Source of the DNA: Antedon bifida
Lineage: Eukaryota; Echinodermata; Crinoidea; Comatulida; Antedonidae
Direction: 5' to 3'
Length of the DNA stretch: 64,000 bases
Assembly (NCBI GenBank): GCA_963402885.1
Contig: OY727098.1
Location: 6,939,001-7,003,000, forward strand
Shown: piece after piece, positions 23,325-34,840 of the stretch
Layout of the letters: each line of letters starts with the position of its first letter
Position numbering within the stretch: the stretch's first letter is position 1
Program-made: the position numbers and the translations under genes
The notes under the pieces: model-generated
What the model saw: the letters and a program-made list of their open reading frames with translations, nothing else
What the model was told of the DNA's origin: nothing
Databases searched by the model: none

Positions 23325-25654
23325 TTATTTCGAAGCCAATTCCGTACATACATGTTTTAAGTCAATTCCTACGTCACTAATACATTCAAATGCACATTTC
23401 TTTTGCTGCTGTTTGCATTTACCAGCACAGTAAAAATCTTGTGATAAGACGCATGCCTTGGAGCAGTCTACGAACTCTAGGTTACAGAATCCGCTGTAGC
23501 AATCTACAAAGTCAAACAAGTTATATAGTTACGTAGACATACACACTTTGAACAGTGACTATGAATGTACAGAAAACATAAACAGAACTGTTTTGAATAA
23601 CAATTAAAACTAAACACTTAACAGAACGATCATGATGTAATTGTGATCATTTTCTTGATCGAATTGAGATAATGATAACTAAGTATGCCTGTGTAGAAGA
23701 TGTAAACGATGTTATTGATAATATTTGTGAAAATTACACATCAGGCCATATGATATATCGATTTTCTTAATGAATTGTACTAAATAATTATCATGTTTTC
23801 ATTGAATTAACTTCTGAAATTGCAATCATTATTGATGTCATTTGCATGAATAGGTCTATTATTGCTATCATCTAGATTTAATTGAAGTGAAATAACGTTT
23901 TAGTCTCAACGATTATAGACAACGTCATATATAAGTCTCCATCCTCAGATGAGAGCGCGTCGTCTTGTACTAATTAGTCAGTACAAATTATTTATTTTTA
24001 AACATTCTTACGTAATTTTACTCTCTATGGACCAGAGATTCCGAAATTAAAGATTGAATGACTGAATGAATAAATGAACTTCTAATCCCTTTATGATCAA
24101 TCATGCTATTCAATAAATCGTAAATAAATAGCTAAAAATTCTTACCAAAAATGTTTTCTACATCCTGTAGTTTAACTGCAAACATGTCATTTCCTTTGGA
24201 ATTAAACATTGAAATAATATTTGTGTTACTTTATAACAAAATAAAGTAAAAACAGCTACTACATAATGATCCATTCACATGGAATCATTGTAGTGTCTTT
24301 GTATCCACATAATGAAGTGCGCCGTAAACGACGTGAAGTAAGCCAAAGTTGTCGTTGAGGGCGTGATTGAAATGGTAATTATAATAAATATAATGAAAGT
24401 TGAAAATAAGCAGCTAGTTATTGTCATTTTTGTCAATATATCTTTAATACACATAATTGTTTTTTTTTATTAATAAAACCGAGATAATTACAAGCTATAC
24501 GTATGACCAATTTGTTATTCGGTTGACCGGAGTACGCCGTTCCGGCCACTTCTAGCCAAGTTTCAGAACATATTGTTTGGAGTATACTATTGTGTGCATG
24601 CTATATTATCTTCTTTTTTTTTCAATTTCGCCACAATAACGCAATATACTTATACGTGTAATAATTCAATTTTAAAAAGTCTATTTAATTTTTATTTCTA
24701 TTTTCGCTTATTCTTTCAGATTGAATTCGTAATTATTGTAGAATTAGAACCTACCTGATGATGAACTTGCTTTCTTGTTAACCCAGAAAACTGTAAAAGT
24801 GTTACAAACTTATATTTAATTAATAACTTCTTTGTTTTATATAATTATTTAGGTTGGAATATACCGAGAAATTTATGCAGACTCTGTATGTTTACAATAA
24901 ATTAACATATCAATAGATACAACGCAGACGTGAATTACCGACAAAGTGGCTGTAAGAACCCATTATTTATTTATCAAACCTTTGTTTTCTGTATTTTCTT
25001 TCCATTATTATAATGTAATAATATTAACATTTATGTATATCAAAAAATAACTGATTTAATAAATATTATTTTAATGTATGTGCAATATTTGTATACAGTA
25101 CTATGAAAAAATTTTGTTTATGTACTGCCTTAAATTGATAACTTGATCTATATTATTTTATTGTATTATATAATAATGAATTATTGTAAATCAAAATATA
25201 TGCATACATTAACGAATTATAGTAATTTAATCATGAATATATTATACCTCTTTTTAAAGGTGATTCGTCTGAATTTCCATACGGTACGGATGTTACTGTA
25301 ACAAAACAATTTTTATTTAGTTAAACATTAATAATTTTAATTAATAAAAGTAATTTTCAACCATCCAGTTATACCTATTTTTTTGATATCTGCTAATGTG
25401 ATAATATTTTCAATTAACAAAACAAAATTATAACAAAAAAATGGTATAACTATTCAAAAAGAGTAGGGGATCGCCTCCCGGTGCGCTGACTGGCCAGGCA
25501 CTGCACTACTGGTAGGTTCATAAAGGGCCTAAATCCAATATTCCCAGTTTCCAATATTGGATTTATAAAACCAAATTATAACTCATGTACCTGTTTGAAA
25601 TGCTATGGCAATAAGTACGCAGCATGAAAAGACATTTCCTACATTAAAAGGCAT
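23325..25654 (-). CDS. Small secreted Cys-rich peptide precursor (118 aa, five coding exons)
   Basis: Exons: 25654-25591, 25295-25248, 24790-24755, 24175-24146, 23503-23325. All four introns are phase 1 with GT/AG ends, and the total is 357 nt including the stop. The product has a signal peptide (MPFNVGNVFSCCVLIAIAFQ), a basic/Ser linker (SPLKR, NKKASSSS) and a C-terminal 59-residue Cys-rich module with nine Cys. That module has three CxxxC units (CSKAC, CAGKC, CAFEC) spaced by 7 and 6 residues, suggesting disulfide-braced helices. The acceptor (ttttttacag) abuts the ATG. The stop codon lies inside the likely polyadenylation signal (AAATAAAG; AATAAA at 23329-23324), so the 3' UTR would be very short. 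I do not recognise the family. A toxin-like, antimicrobial or signalling peptide are all possible. Its Cys spacing resembles the Cys-rich stretch after the deaminase domain of the neighbouring cluster. Confidence 0.75.
24010..24080 (+). repeat. Retroposon-like 3' tail, copy 1
   Basis: CTCTATGGACCAGAGATTCCGAAAT, then AAAGATTGAATGACTGAATGAA. Similar tails occur near 33525-33585 and 42545-42600. The sequence looks like the 3' end of a LINE/SINE family ending in short A/T-rich repeats. It lies in an intron of the Cys-rich peptide gene. Confidence 0.55.
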
Positions 25655-25925
25655 CTGTAAAAAAAAGAAATAATAATAATAAATTGTAAAGTAAAGTCAA
25701 ATATCATTCATCTTCCCTCTGCATAGAACTTGATTCTTTCACTTTAATACATTCGATGTATTTTCACCGAAACTTTTTTTTTATCAGATCTTGAATGCAC
25801 AGTGTTACCATAATAATTTATAATAATACGCAAATATGTCTATTCTAATCGCAAGCTTTCAACAATAGACTTTATTTTCATTCATTCGTGCTTACGTATA
25901 ACTTAACAAAAATAATAACAAGGCC

Positions 25926-26035
25926 AACAGCCATAAGTCGCGTGCTGAAACGCATAGTGATACCGGACCGACCGACAGACCGACAGACCGACCGACCGAC
26001 ATAGTGAACTATAGAGTCGCGTCCACGCGACTAAA
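25926..26035 (-). repeat. Dispersed repeat with (CCGA)n core, copy 2
   Basis: This is the reverse complement of the unit at 12898-12995: GGCCAACAGCCATAAGTCGC, then GAAACGCATAGTGATACC, an expanded CCGA/CAGA tract, and CATAGTGAACTATAGAGTCG. It lies in the first intron of the Cys-rich peptide gene. Confidence 0.75.
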
Positions 26036-27160
26036 AATCTACCTGACAAAACACAGTAAAATTAAAATTTCTTACAATGGCGCAACGTAAGTTGACCGAT
26101 CAAACTGCTCTTTTATTGGTCAAATTACGTTGCGTTACTTGTAACGTTTTTGTGTCGCTTCCTTGAACTAAGCTTTACAGTTAATAACAGCGAAGACAAA
26201 TCGAATATTGTAGAAAAACCTACTTGTTCTTATACAACGTAAGCGTTATACCATATCATCTAATGTTTATATTATTAAATAGATTGAATATTTATTTACT
26301 TGCTCTTACAATAGAAATTCCGATTTCTAGTAAATATAGACCTAAATTTAGAATCAATAAATACATTCATACATTATTCTGCTAGAAACTTTGCAAATAC
26401 ATTCTTTTAAAGGGTATGCGCACAAAAAAAATTGTGCAATGTATATTTTCAATTACTGTTTGCACATATTTTATTTTCTTTTTTATCGTAAACATTGGTC
26501 TATAGTAATTTGTAAATTATTCTGAAGCTCCAGTTTGTAAGCAATAACACAATTAAAGTATCTACATATTAGTAATTATTTTAAAAGTACCATATTTTTT
26601 CGCGTCTACCACATAACAAACGAAGACACATTTCTTGTATCAATGAAAGTTAATACCATATAGTCTTCATGTTTAAAGGAAGCCGTCATACAATTATACT
26701 AAATTAATTTCAACCTACAGCTATCAATTCATTAGGATAGACTAGTGTTCCGTGAATAGTACTGGGCGCTTACGTTTCGAATATTAGCACTAAGTAAAAT
26801 AGCAATTATAGTAGGAACAAAACGAGGTTGAAGTTTTCGATAGCTATTCCATATTATATGTAAATAAATTGTATTTGTTAGAAGCGTATTGCTAAAAAAA
26901 CAATTGTTACTTGGAAAACTACTTTATTTATTAAGTCGATAAACTGCTATATATTTCACTTAGATCAAGGAGTTATTATAATAACTCCTTGCTTAGATAT
27001 AAAACTGCGTATATTTTGAATTATTGGGAACTCTCATTATCTTCCTCTGTTTTTTTCCTCAAATAGGTAGACCTTATATTTTAATTTTATTTTTTAACTA
27101 TTTTGTACTTAAGTTCAAATTCTAATTATTATTGTCTCTTAAATTAGTTAACAAGGCTAT

Positions 27161-27250
27161 ATACATGGCTGCAGTCGCGTGCTCAAGTTAGTGTTTACCG
27201 ACCAACCGACCGACCAACAGACCGACATAGTGAGCTGTAGAGTCGCGTTG
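27161..27250 (-). repeat. Dispersed repeat with (CCGA)n core, copy 3
   Basis: ATGGCTGCAGTCGCGTGCTC, then AAGTTAGTGTTTACCGACC, a CCGA-type tract, and CATAGTGAGCTGTAGAGTCG. The copy at 58386-58466 is the closest relative and is inverted. Confidence 0.7.
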
Positions 27251-29479
27251 CTATTGTTTTGTTGTGAATGTGTACACCGAATCCTCATTTTGTACACGGA
27301 GAATGATACATATAATTTCATTGTTTAGTGTTTTGTGTTTTTTATTAGAAAATAGATAATATAATAATTATTATGCTGCGTCTAAATTAAGATTATTGAT
27401 GTAACATATAACATTAGTACAAAAACTATACATAAATTAATGTAAGTCTTTGATTGATATTTAAAATGTTGATCTTTTTACCATCATTCAATATCAACCC
27501 TGCTTATGGGCCTTTGGTAATACGCCATAGTCTAGCGCAAACGATTAAACATGTTAATAATTAAATTATCTAGTTAATTAATATATTCATAAAGATGTAG
27601 GCGTAAGAGCAAAATTTATGACTACTTGCTGATATAGTAATGGTAAAGTACATTGCTTGCATGTTTGTTCCTCGGCTGCTACACATCGAGATATTGGAAC
27701 CTTACAAAACGCATCATTTAATTGTGAAACCAAAGAAGAACGTTCCAGTTGACTATATTTCTTTAAATTACGGATTGGTTTTATCAGGTAAATATTTTTT
27801 CCGGTCAAAATTTTGGTCGAAGTAAATAACTAATTTGACAGAAAAACTGACCCAAAACCCGAAAAAGGGGTTTAATTCTTTATTTCAGAGGGACAATATA
27901 TCTTGGAATAAAATGAAATTTAATTACAGAATTATCAATTGTGGCTTCCAAGTGAGTATATTCTAATTAGAAATAATAAGTGGGCGATGGTTTGTTTAAC
28001 TGAATATTTACTTGTTGCTATCAAAGTTATTATATGATATAGACTTGTTGACGGAAATACAATTTAATTACACTAGTTTTGGCACCAACGAAGATGCATA
28101 CGTACCACGCAATTACAAATTTAATTTATCAGTGTATTTGATAGACATACAATACACGGATTGATTAATAAATAATTACATTATCGGGATAAATCTTGTC
28201 CTCTTTATTTGATTTAAACTTATGAAATTAGAATCTTTGATATAAAAAAAAGAAAGAAAATGTTCGTGATCCTTTAAATTTGCATAAATCTGAGTTTCAG
28301 ATTAAATACTTAATTAATTTGAAATACAGTTTAAAAATAATAGAATGGTATTAGGTCTTAATATTATATTTTTAGAATGTAAATTCATTTTTATGTAAGT
28401 ATGGTAATCGATTTTATCTTTAATCGAATTTTAAAATTCGGAAAGAGTTTCGTTCTAAGTCTTTCTAATTCAAATTCGGTGTTTGATGATAAAAGAGAAA
28501 TCAAGGTTTCTTTTTTTAAATCTATGCAAGAAAGTCGTTGTAAATCAGATTGATTGTTAGTATAGATAATGACTCAACCAACGTTATCTGAGAGACAGAA
28601 GGAAGTCGCAGTATTTATAAAAATGTAATGTTAGTGTAAATCAATATTTTCTTTTAAATCTGCGAAAGAAATTTAGTACACAGGATAGAACGATTCAATA
28701 ACATGTGAGCAAAGAAGTTTCAATCTATAGTAATTGTATTTTGGTTGAATGTATGGAGTGAATAATTCAATCAATGTTTTTTTTTTAATCTGAGCAAAGA
28801 TATATACGTAGATTGAATGTTAGGGAGATAATAGTTCTATGTTTTATTCTACACAAAGAATTCAAAATCTATAGAAAGAAAGACTTTTTTATTTGAAGGA
28901 AGGCATCCTAAACATATTTATTAGAATGTCGAATTTTAATATAGAGAAACTATTTTTTTTTATTTAGAAAGAAGGCAACATAAACGCATTTATCTGAAAA
29001 TTGGATAGAAAGACCTGCATGAGTTACGACAGCATATAGAGAGTGAGTATTTTAACGAGTTTATTACTTTAATACTTCTCACAAAGATACCATCAAGATA
29101 GAACAGTATTATCTTTACAGAATATATGAGTATGTATGATTATTATATTATTATATTGTAATGTGTTTTCTTTAAATTATGTATCTTTTGTGTATTATAC
29201 TAAAATAATAAGGGTGAGATTACTCTCCCGCTCTTCCTTGCTATTGCGCATTATTTTCAAATAAAAGAATGGATTTATTACTTATGGATCAACGTTTTAT
29301 GCTGATCTACAAGCTGCATTGTGATTAGGATACAACTTTCTATTCCCTTCGGAAACATTATTTTTAACGAAATATAAATTATGTCTGTTATCTACATTAT
29401 TATAACACATTGACTGAAAAATCCAATAAAGTATAAAGGAAAAATAGAATCAAAGAACAGAAGATCAAAGAAGACTTAC

Positions 29480-29547
29480 CTTTGGAACGCTTGTTGAAGA
29501 CAGCTTGGGTACAAATGGAAGATATTTGGAATCTCAGTCTTTTTATA
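29480..29547 (-). promoter_or_regulatory. Promoter and noncoding first exon of the Cys-rich peptide gene
   Basis: On the minus strand a TATA box (TATAAAAA, 29547-29540) is followed by about 60 nt ending in GCGTTCCAAAG|GTAAGT at 29480. That donor can join the acceptor directly in front of the ATG at 25654, giving a 3.8-kb first intron. The exon end CGTTCCAAAG|GTAAG closely resembles CGTTCCACAG|GTAAG of the 1042-aa gene. This is a prediction; transcript data are not available to me. Confidence 0.5.
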
Positions 29548-31343
29548 CGAAAGATGAAAAGTTATTCTGACGTCTACAAAATCAAGTTACTTCCGAACAA
29601 CGTAGGCTGAGAATGAGAGAAGTAAAGATAGCTTCGATATAGATATAGAACTGTAATGATTGGTCTCAAGGTGAAAAACAAACTAAAAAAATGACGCTTT
29701 CACTAATTACGTAATTTACACTTAATGTTCATCATTTGAAACAAAAATACTACTGGTACCTCATTGGCTGCTGAGAATACGTCATCAAATCAGGATTCTT
29801 AATTGGTCGTTTATAAGAAGCCGTACAATTGGATGACTTAATTACCAAAAGCAATGTGCGCTGATGCAGGAATCGCGAAGTTACGTTTGCAGTTCAAACC
29901 TAATCTAATTTGACCAAAATTAACCAAACCGCTTCAATAATACACCAACATGTAAAACTATAGACAAACAACTGTTAATAATAATATTGAAAACCCCACG
30001 TGATTTTAAATATCAGATTTATTGAATTTCTATATAAAATAATCAAAGTAACAAGCATATTCCTTCAACATATTTTATGTAGTAAAACTCTTTAGTGTAT
30101 ATCAACAATGTTTTTTCCCAATTATGTTTAGAATAATTTCCGGAACTATTTTCAATTATTCTGAAAGTGTTTTTAATAATCCAAGATCATTGTTAATCTT
30201 TCATTACGATGTGCTGATGGTTGCGGATTTGCCAATACACATTTTATACGTTAAAACAAATCCGTAAAATTCACATTGAGTTATACACAATGTATCAAAG
30301 ACACACTATGAATACAAAAATCAGGTAGGCCTATCATTATTAGAATTCAAAATAAACACGTGACCAACAAAAACGGAAACAAAGCGCTCAGAAAGTGAAA
30401 CACGTAGAGCAACAGAGAGCGTATTTAGGTCCATATTGAAGATAACTCGAGATTTTAATCAGCTTCTGTGTTAGAAAATATCGATTCTATTGAAAAACAC
30501 TAATATGGTATGTTTATGCATATATACATAGCTATTGAACAAAGAAATCAGGACGATAATTTGGACAGTTGTGAATGTTATCGTGCAAAACAAAACAAAC
30601 TTAGGCTACACTAAGATACAAAGCAAGCATGTTGCCAAGTAACACATCAGTATTGATTGGTTATCCATATTTTACTCAATTGTTTCACAGTATTCATTAA
30701 CATATGATATGTTATCTTGTATTCTATTACATGTTTATTGCAAGTGCACTAGTATTTATACTTTTTAATGTAGTTAGCCTTAACGTTAGCTTAATTATAG
30801 TACTTCAATGTGACTGTGAGAAGTAGAACACGGTCAAAGAAATTATTTAGAGAAATGGATTTTATACGATGACGCCTACTAAATGAAATTCATGGGCTTT
30901 TGAATATCTATTGCTAATTCCGAAAACGGGCATTTTCAATACAAACAAAATCGTAAAGAAAACGTTTACAACAATTCAACAATTTTGATTTTTATACCAA
31001 CTGAATAAAAAATGAAAATCGTACATAATTTAAGATTATTCGTTAGTTTATGAGCAAGCATTAACTTATCCCAAACAATGACCTGCATACTCAGCATTAA
31101 ATGTTTGACAAATGATGTAATAACAATTTATATTAAACTATATTGATTTCCTTCAATTGCGATTAAGGAGAGATTAACACAATGGTCGTCGAAAAAATCC
31201 GTAGGAACGCGAATGAAACGTTAGTAAAGACCATTACCAAAATGACATAAAGCCATAAAGATATTTTGTTGGCACCAAAATGAAGATATATGTGAAGATC
31301 TGTGAAGTTCGTATACATGATTTAAGAGCACATTACTCCGTTA

Positions 31344-31525
31344 AGGGAGCATTCGATATGCGACGACCAACCTAGGTCAGGTCAATCGATGTATCGTAGG
31401 TCGTCGTCTGGACCTAAGCATCAAACATGTGTCGAGATGGGAAGCGAGGATCCGCGTCCCAATATCTTCGCATGCGCACAATGAATTAACATGACGTAGT
31501 TTGGTCGTCAGTTCGGAAGCTCCCT
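31344..31525. mobile_element. MITE-like element with imperfect inverted ends
   Basis: The left end AGGGAGCATTCG ... CGACGACCA pairs with the right end TGGTCGTCAGTTCG ... GCTCCCT. Length is about 182 bp, with no coding capacity and TA-containing flanks. The ends are imperfect, so family assignment is open. Confidence 0.5.
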
Positions 31526-32999
31526 ATAGAGTTTTGTACACCGAAACTGTCATTTCCACGTCTTACATTTGACGTAACCTAGGTAAAAATACCAATGATA
31601 ATATGGAACATTATTCAACTAGTAATAGTTGTGAAATGAATGGTTCTAAATGTGTATATGCAGCTATTGAGACAGTTGAATAGACACATTGTAGGCCTAT
31701 GCTTGTTTCAGTGTAAATAACGTAGACAATTTAAGGTGCTGTCATAACAAGAAATTAATTGGAACAGTAAATTTACATTATCTATTAAGTAATTATTCAT
31801 TCATTCTAAAAAAAGAAATAGTACTAATAGGAATAAGTATAATTTTCTATAGTATTGTTTAAATACGACTGATTTACAGGAAAACCATCGATTTTATTAG
31901 TACTTTTGCATCATTGGGTAGCGCCTTAGGGGTTTGGTCCGCTTACAACCGAACATTATTAAATGGAGCCTAGGGGTTTCAGCCCGATAACTTTACACAC
32001 GGGAATGGCTTGCTTATTAGTTAATCAGGTTTTTACAATATAGTTCTAAATAGTGTAACATGGCTGTCAGATTGTATTAGCGAGTGATTATCTTGGAACA
32101 CAAGGTATTCTGTGTAGGATATTCTGTAGTAGATATATAACGTCGTTGGTAATCAAATACAATCAGAAAGGTAATCATACAGTTAAATACACTGGTTAAA
32201 GACGTATTTGCTATTTTATATTTAAATTTAAATACACAATTTGTCTCAATAAGCATTAAGAAATAGACACGCATCGAATTTGCAAGGAATAAATACAAAT
32301 TTGAGCAATTATTGAGGAAATGTGATGGATATCAACCTAATCTACAAATGAGCTCTAAACAGGTAGTGTGTTATGAATATTATATGAATATTTTCTATCC
32401 GTTGAATCATAAACATTCAAAAATGTGTATACAATTATTTTTATATGATCTATACTCCATTAGCAAATACTTTACAATGATGTGGTTGTCCATTATTACG
32501 CGAGGAAATGCTACACAATGTGTTAGTAGGCCTACTGTATCTTGACGATCCGGCAGCCTATAATTTAACAATTTTCTCGAGAATAATTACCCGCCATAAA
32601 CATAATACATCTATGTTTTTCTTATCAATCTGATGATGATGTCCGCATGTGTTTCGGCACTTGTTTGACCATCTCTTTGTTTGTGGTACTCATTCACTTG
32701 TAGCCCCGGGCTACCAAACTGAAATAATAAAGTACACGCTAAACTTGCACTGAGCCATCAAATCAGAAAGTGATTTTTACAATGTCTCATTTCTGGTCGT
32801 TTATAGATAATCATTAGGTTTGAAACAAGAGTGGAAATCGGGAGAGAAATCCGAATGATATATGTTACGCATACACCGGAGGCTACTTCAATGGGTTGCT
32901 GTACTTTTGGAATGAAAATAAAGAAGATTGTATCTACAGTATAGCTAGTGCTATATACAGGTGATATTTTACATCGGTACATGCAATTAATCTCCCTAC

Positions 33000-33415
33000 T
33001 TTATTTCATAACCATTTGGACATTTTTGACATTAGGAACATACTTCCAGATCGTTAAAATGCATTGACATATCTGACATTCACTCATTTTCATTATTAAA
33101 CATCATTTGAAATGTTATGTGTCTTCGTGTTCATTGTGAACACCCAATTATGATGTTTATGATATCTAATTTACTGCCTTCTTGTTTTCTATCCTTTTCT
33201 CTCTAATCCACATATTCACAAATCTGTGCTTCCGTTGTTTTACTTTCCTTTTCTCAAAACAACTCATGCAGCTCCCGACTACTTCACATTTCTTATTTCT
33301 TTCCAAGCACTCTCATCAGCTCTGGCAAAGCAATAGATTTTTTCTCAAAGCTTTTCACTTTATCTCTGTCTGGTTCTTTCTAAGATACCCACAGCCTTGT
33401 CTTTGAATTCAAATT
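33000..33415 (+). mobile_element. Degenerate Penelope-like 3' tail
   Basis: The text ACATTAGGAACATACTTCCA, GATCGTTAAAAT and the pyrimidine-rich stretch ending ATACCCACAGCCTTGTCTTT parallels the tail of the element at the left edge (about 915-1235). It is a broken fragment. Confidence 0.55.
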
Positions 33416-33524
33416 TTATTTCATAATTACACATATAAATACCAAGGTATAAATATAAAAATGTATCTCTCGTTTGATTATTAGTCAGTTAATTAATTAA
33501 TTTTTATTTCATTTATATGTAATC

Positions 33525-33585
33525 TTACTTTCTATGGACCACTATGGACCAGAGATTCCGAAATAAAAGATTGAATTGAATAGAA
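33525..33585 (+). repeat. Retroposon-like 3' tail, copy 2
   Basis: CTTTCTATGGACCACTATGG, then ACCAGAGATTCCGAAATAAA and AGATTGAATTGAAT. Compare 24010-24080. Confidence 0.55.
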
Positions 33586-33933
33586 ATTTATTTATTCCAT
33601 TTTTTAGCTCTTCTCTTTTTTTATTTTTCTACGAAAGTGATTAACTTTATTAAAAATACAAAATAGCCTATTGAAAGTCTGATTTATCAATCTTCGTTGT
33701 TCATGTTTTTGGGGGACACAACATCTTGAATGTGTTGTGTTTCATCAAAGAGTGTTTAATGTTTTAAAATATCATTTGCCATGCTTTCTAAAGCTTAACA
33801 CTTACTAATAAAATATAAATATAAAAGCGACACGTCTATTTCCGAAATACAGAGAGGTAGATACATAGGCATAATTGATCAGGTCCATTCTGTTATAACA
33901 TAAATATGACATACAACAGTATCATAATATTAT

Positions 33934-34175
33934 TTAAATGCAAACGCCTAGTTTGATGTTTGAGTTTTTCCAAAAGTTAAACATGTTCACATCGACAGGA
34001 TGATTCGGTGCATGCTCAAGAAGATCAATGTAACTATTCGTGACAATCAGTATTTGAAGAGAAAGTGGAGAAATACAACTACTAAAAACGTAACTGTTGA
34101 AACTTGCAAAGCATAACCTTCCAGTCACTCCAATGTAGTCTTCTACAATCCCCCTAAATTTGTTGCAAGCGTAAC
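33934..34175 (-). mobile_element. Penelope-like GIY-YIG endonuclease relic
   Basis: A minus-strand frame reading CYACNKF and then DYIGVTGRLCFASFNSY looks like the Cys pair plus the YIG strand of a Penelope-type GIY-YIG domain, ending at a stop at 33934. It is an isolated broken fragment in the opposite orientation to the tail at 33000-33415. Confidence 0.45.
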
Positions 34176-34840
34176 ATACATTTGAAACTAAATGTATTCC
34201 GCCATTGATGGTAAATCAAATGATAATGATGTAACCATTTTAGACAATACTGTACCAACATATCAGTCAGATCAAAGTCATTGAGAACACAATCGCTAAT
34301 TATATGAAGATCGAATAATACGCAAATCACGATGTTGTTGTCGGATTAAATGATATGGTCACCTTTCCACATTAATTCTTCAAGAAAACAGAAAACATTT
34401 TGTTGATTAAAATATGATATTATAAATATTACGTATGTGTGTAAAACCCTTCAACCCTGTACGCAATGGTTCATTGCAAACTCTGACTATAAAAACCTTT
34501 TTAGCTGGAGAAACTGTTATGCCACGGTAATGATTATGTAAAGATTTATATAAACAATAGGCCTACAATATTATTTTTGGTTTTATTTATACAAATTTCT
34601 GCAAAATAAGAAACATAGATTTAAAACGCATGGAAAGGTCAAACAGGTGCTTAACAGATAATAGTGACTATTGAGTCTAATTGTCATTCTGTCCATGTTC
34701 ATTATAATATTACTATAATTATTATGTTTTGAGCGTGCGCATGCCAATTTTTACTCAACAGCGGCCGCGACATGGGTTGCATCGTGAAAATGCTGTTATT
34801 GTCATGTATGTTGCGACAGTGAAAGGAGTTGTGGAAATGT

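Larger units (their letters stand above)
29548..34840. other. Long intergenic DNA, no gene recognised
   Basis: This AT-rich region lies between the peptide gene promoter and the 3' end of the 522-aa gene. It contains a MITE-like element (31344-31525), a retroposon tail (33525-33585) and Penelope-like relics (33000-33415 and 33934-34175). Open frames here are short and show no domain apart from the relic GIY-YIG segment. Confidence 0.45.

Noticed and set aside
27587-27825. Overlapping open frames on both strands, the plus one ending before a donor-like CAGGTAAAT
   Set aside because: No acceptor-bounded exon or neighbouring exon could be linked, and no homology was recognised.
33934-34175. Minus-strand frame that could follow exon 34925-34841 of the 522-aa gene in matching phase
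   Set aside because: The upstream exon already ends in an in-frame stop (AGG TAA at 34841), and this segment reads like a Penelope GIY-YIG relic (CYACNKF ... DYIGVTGR).
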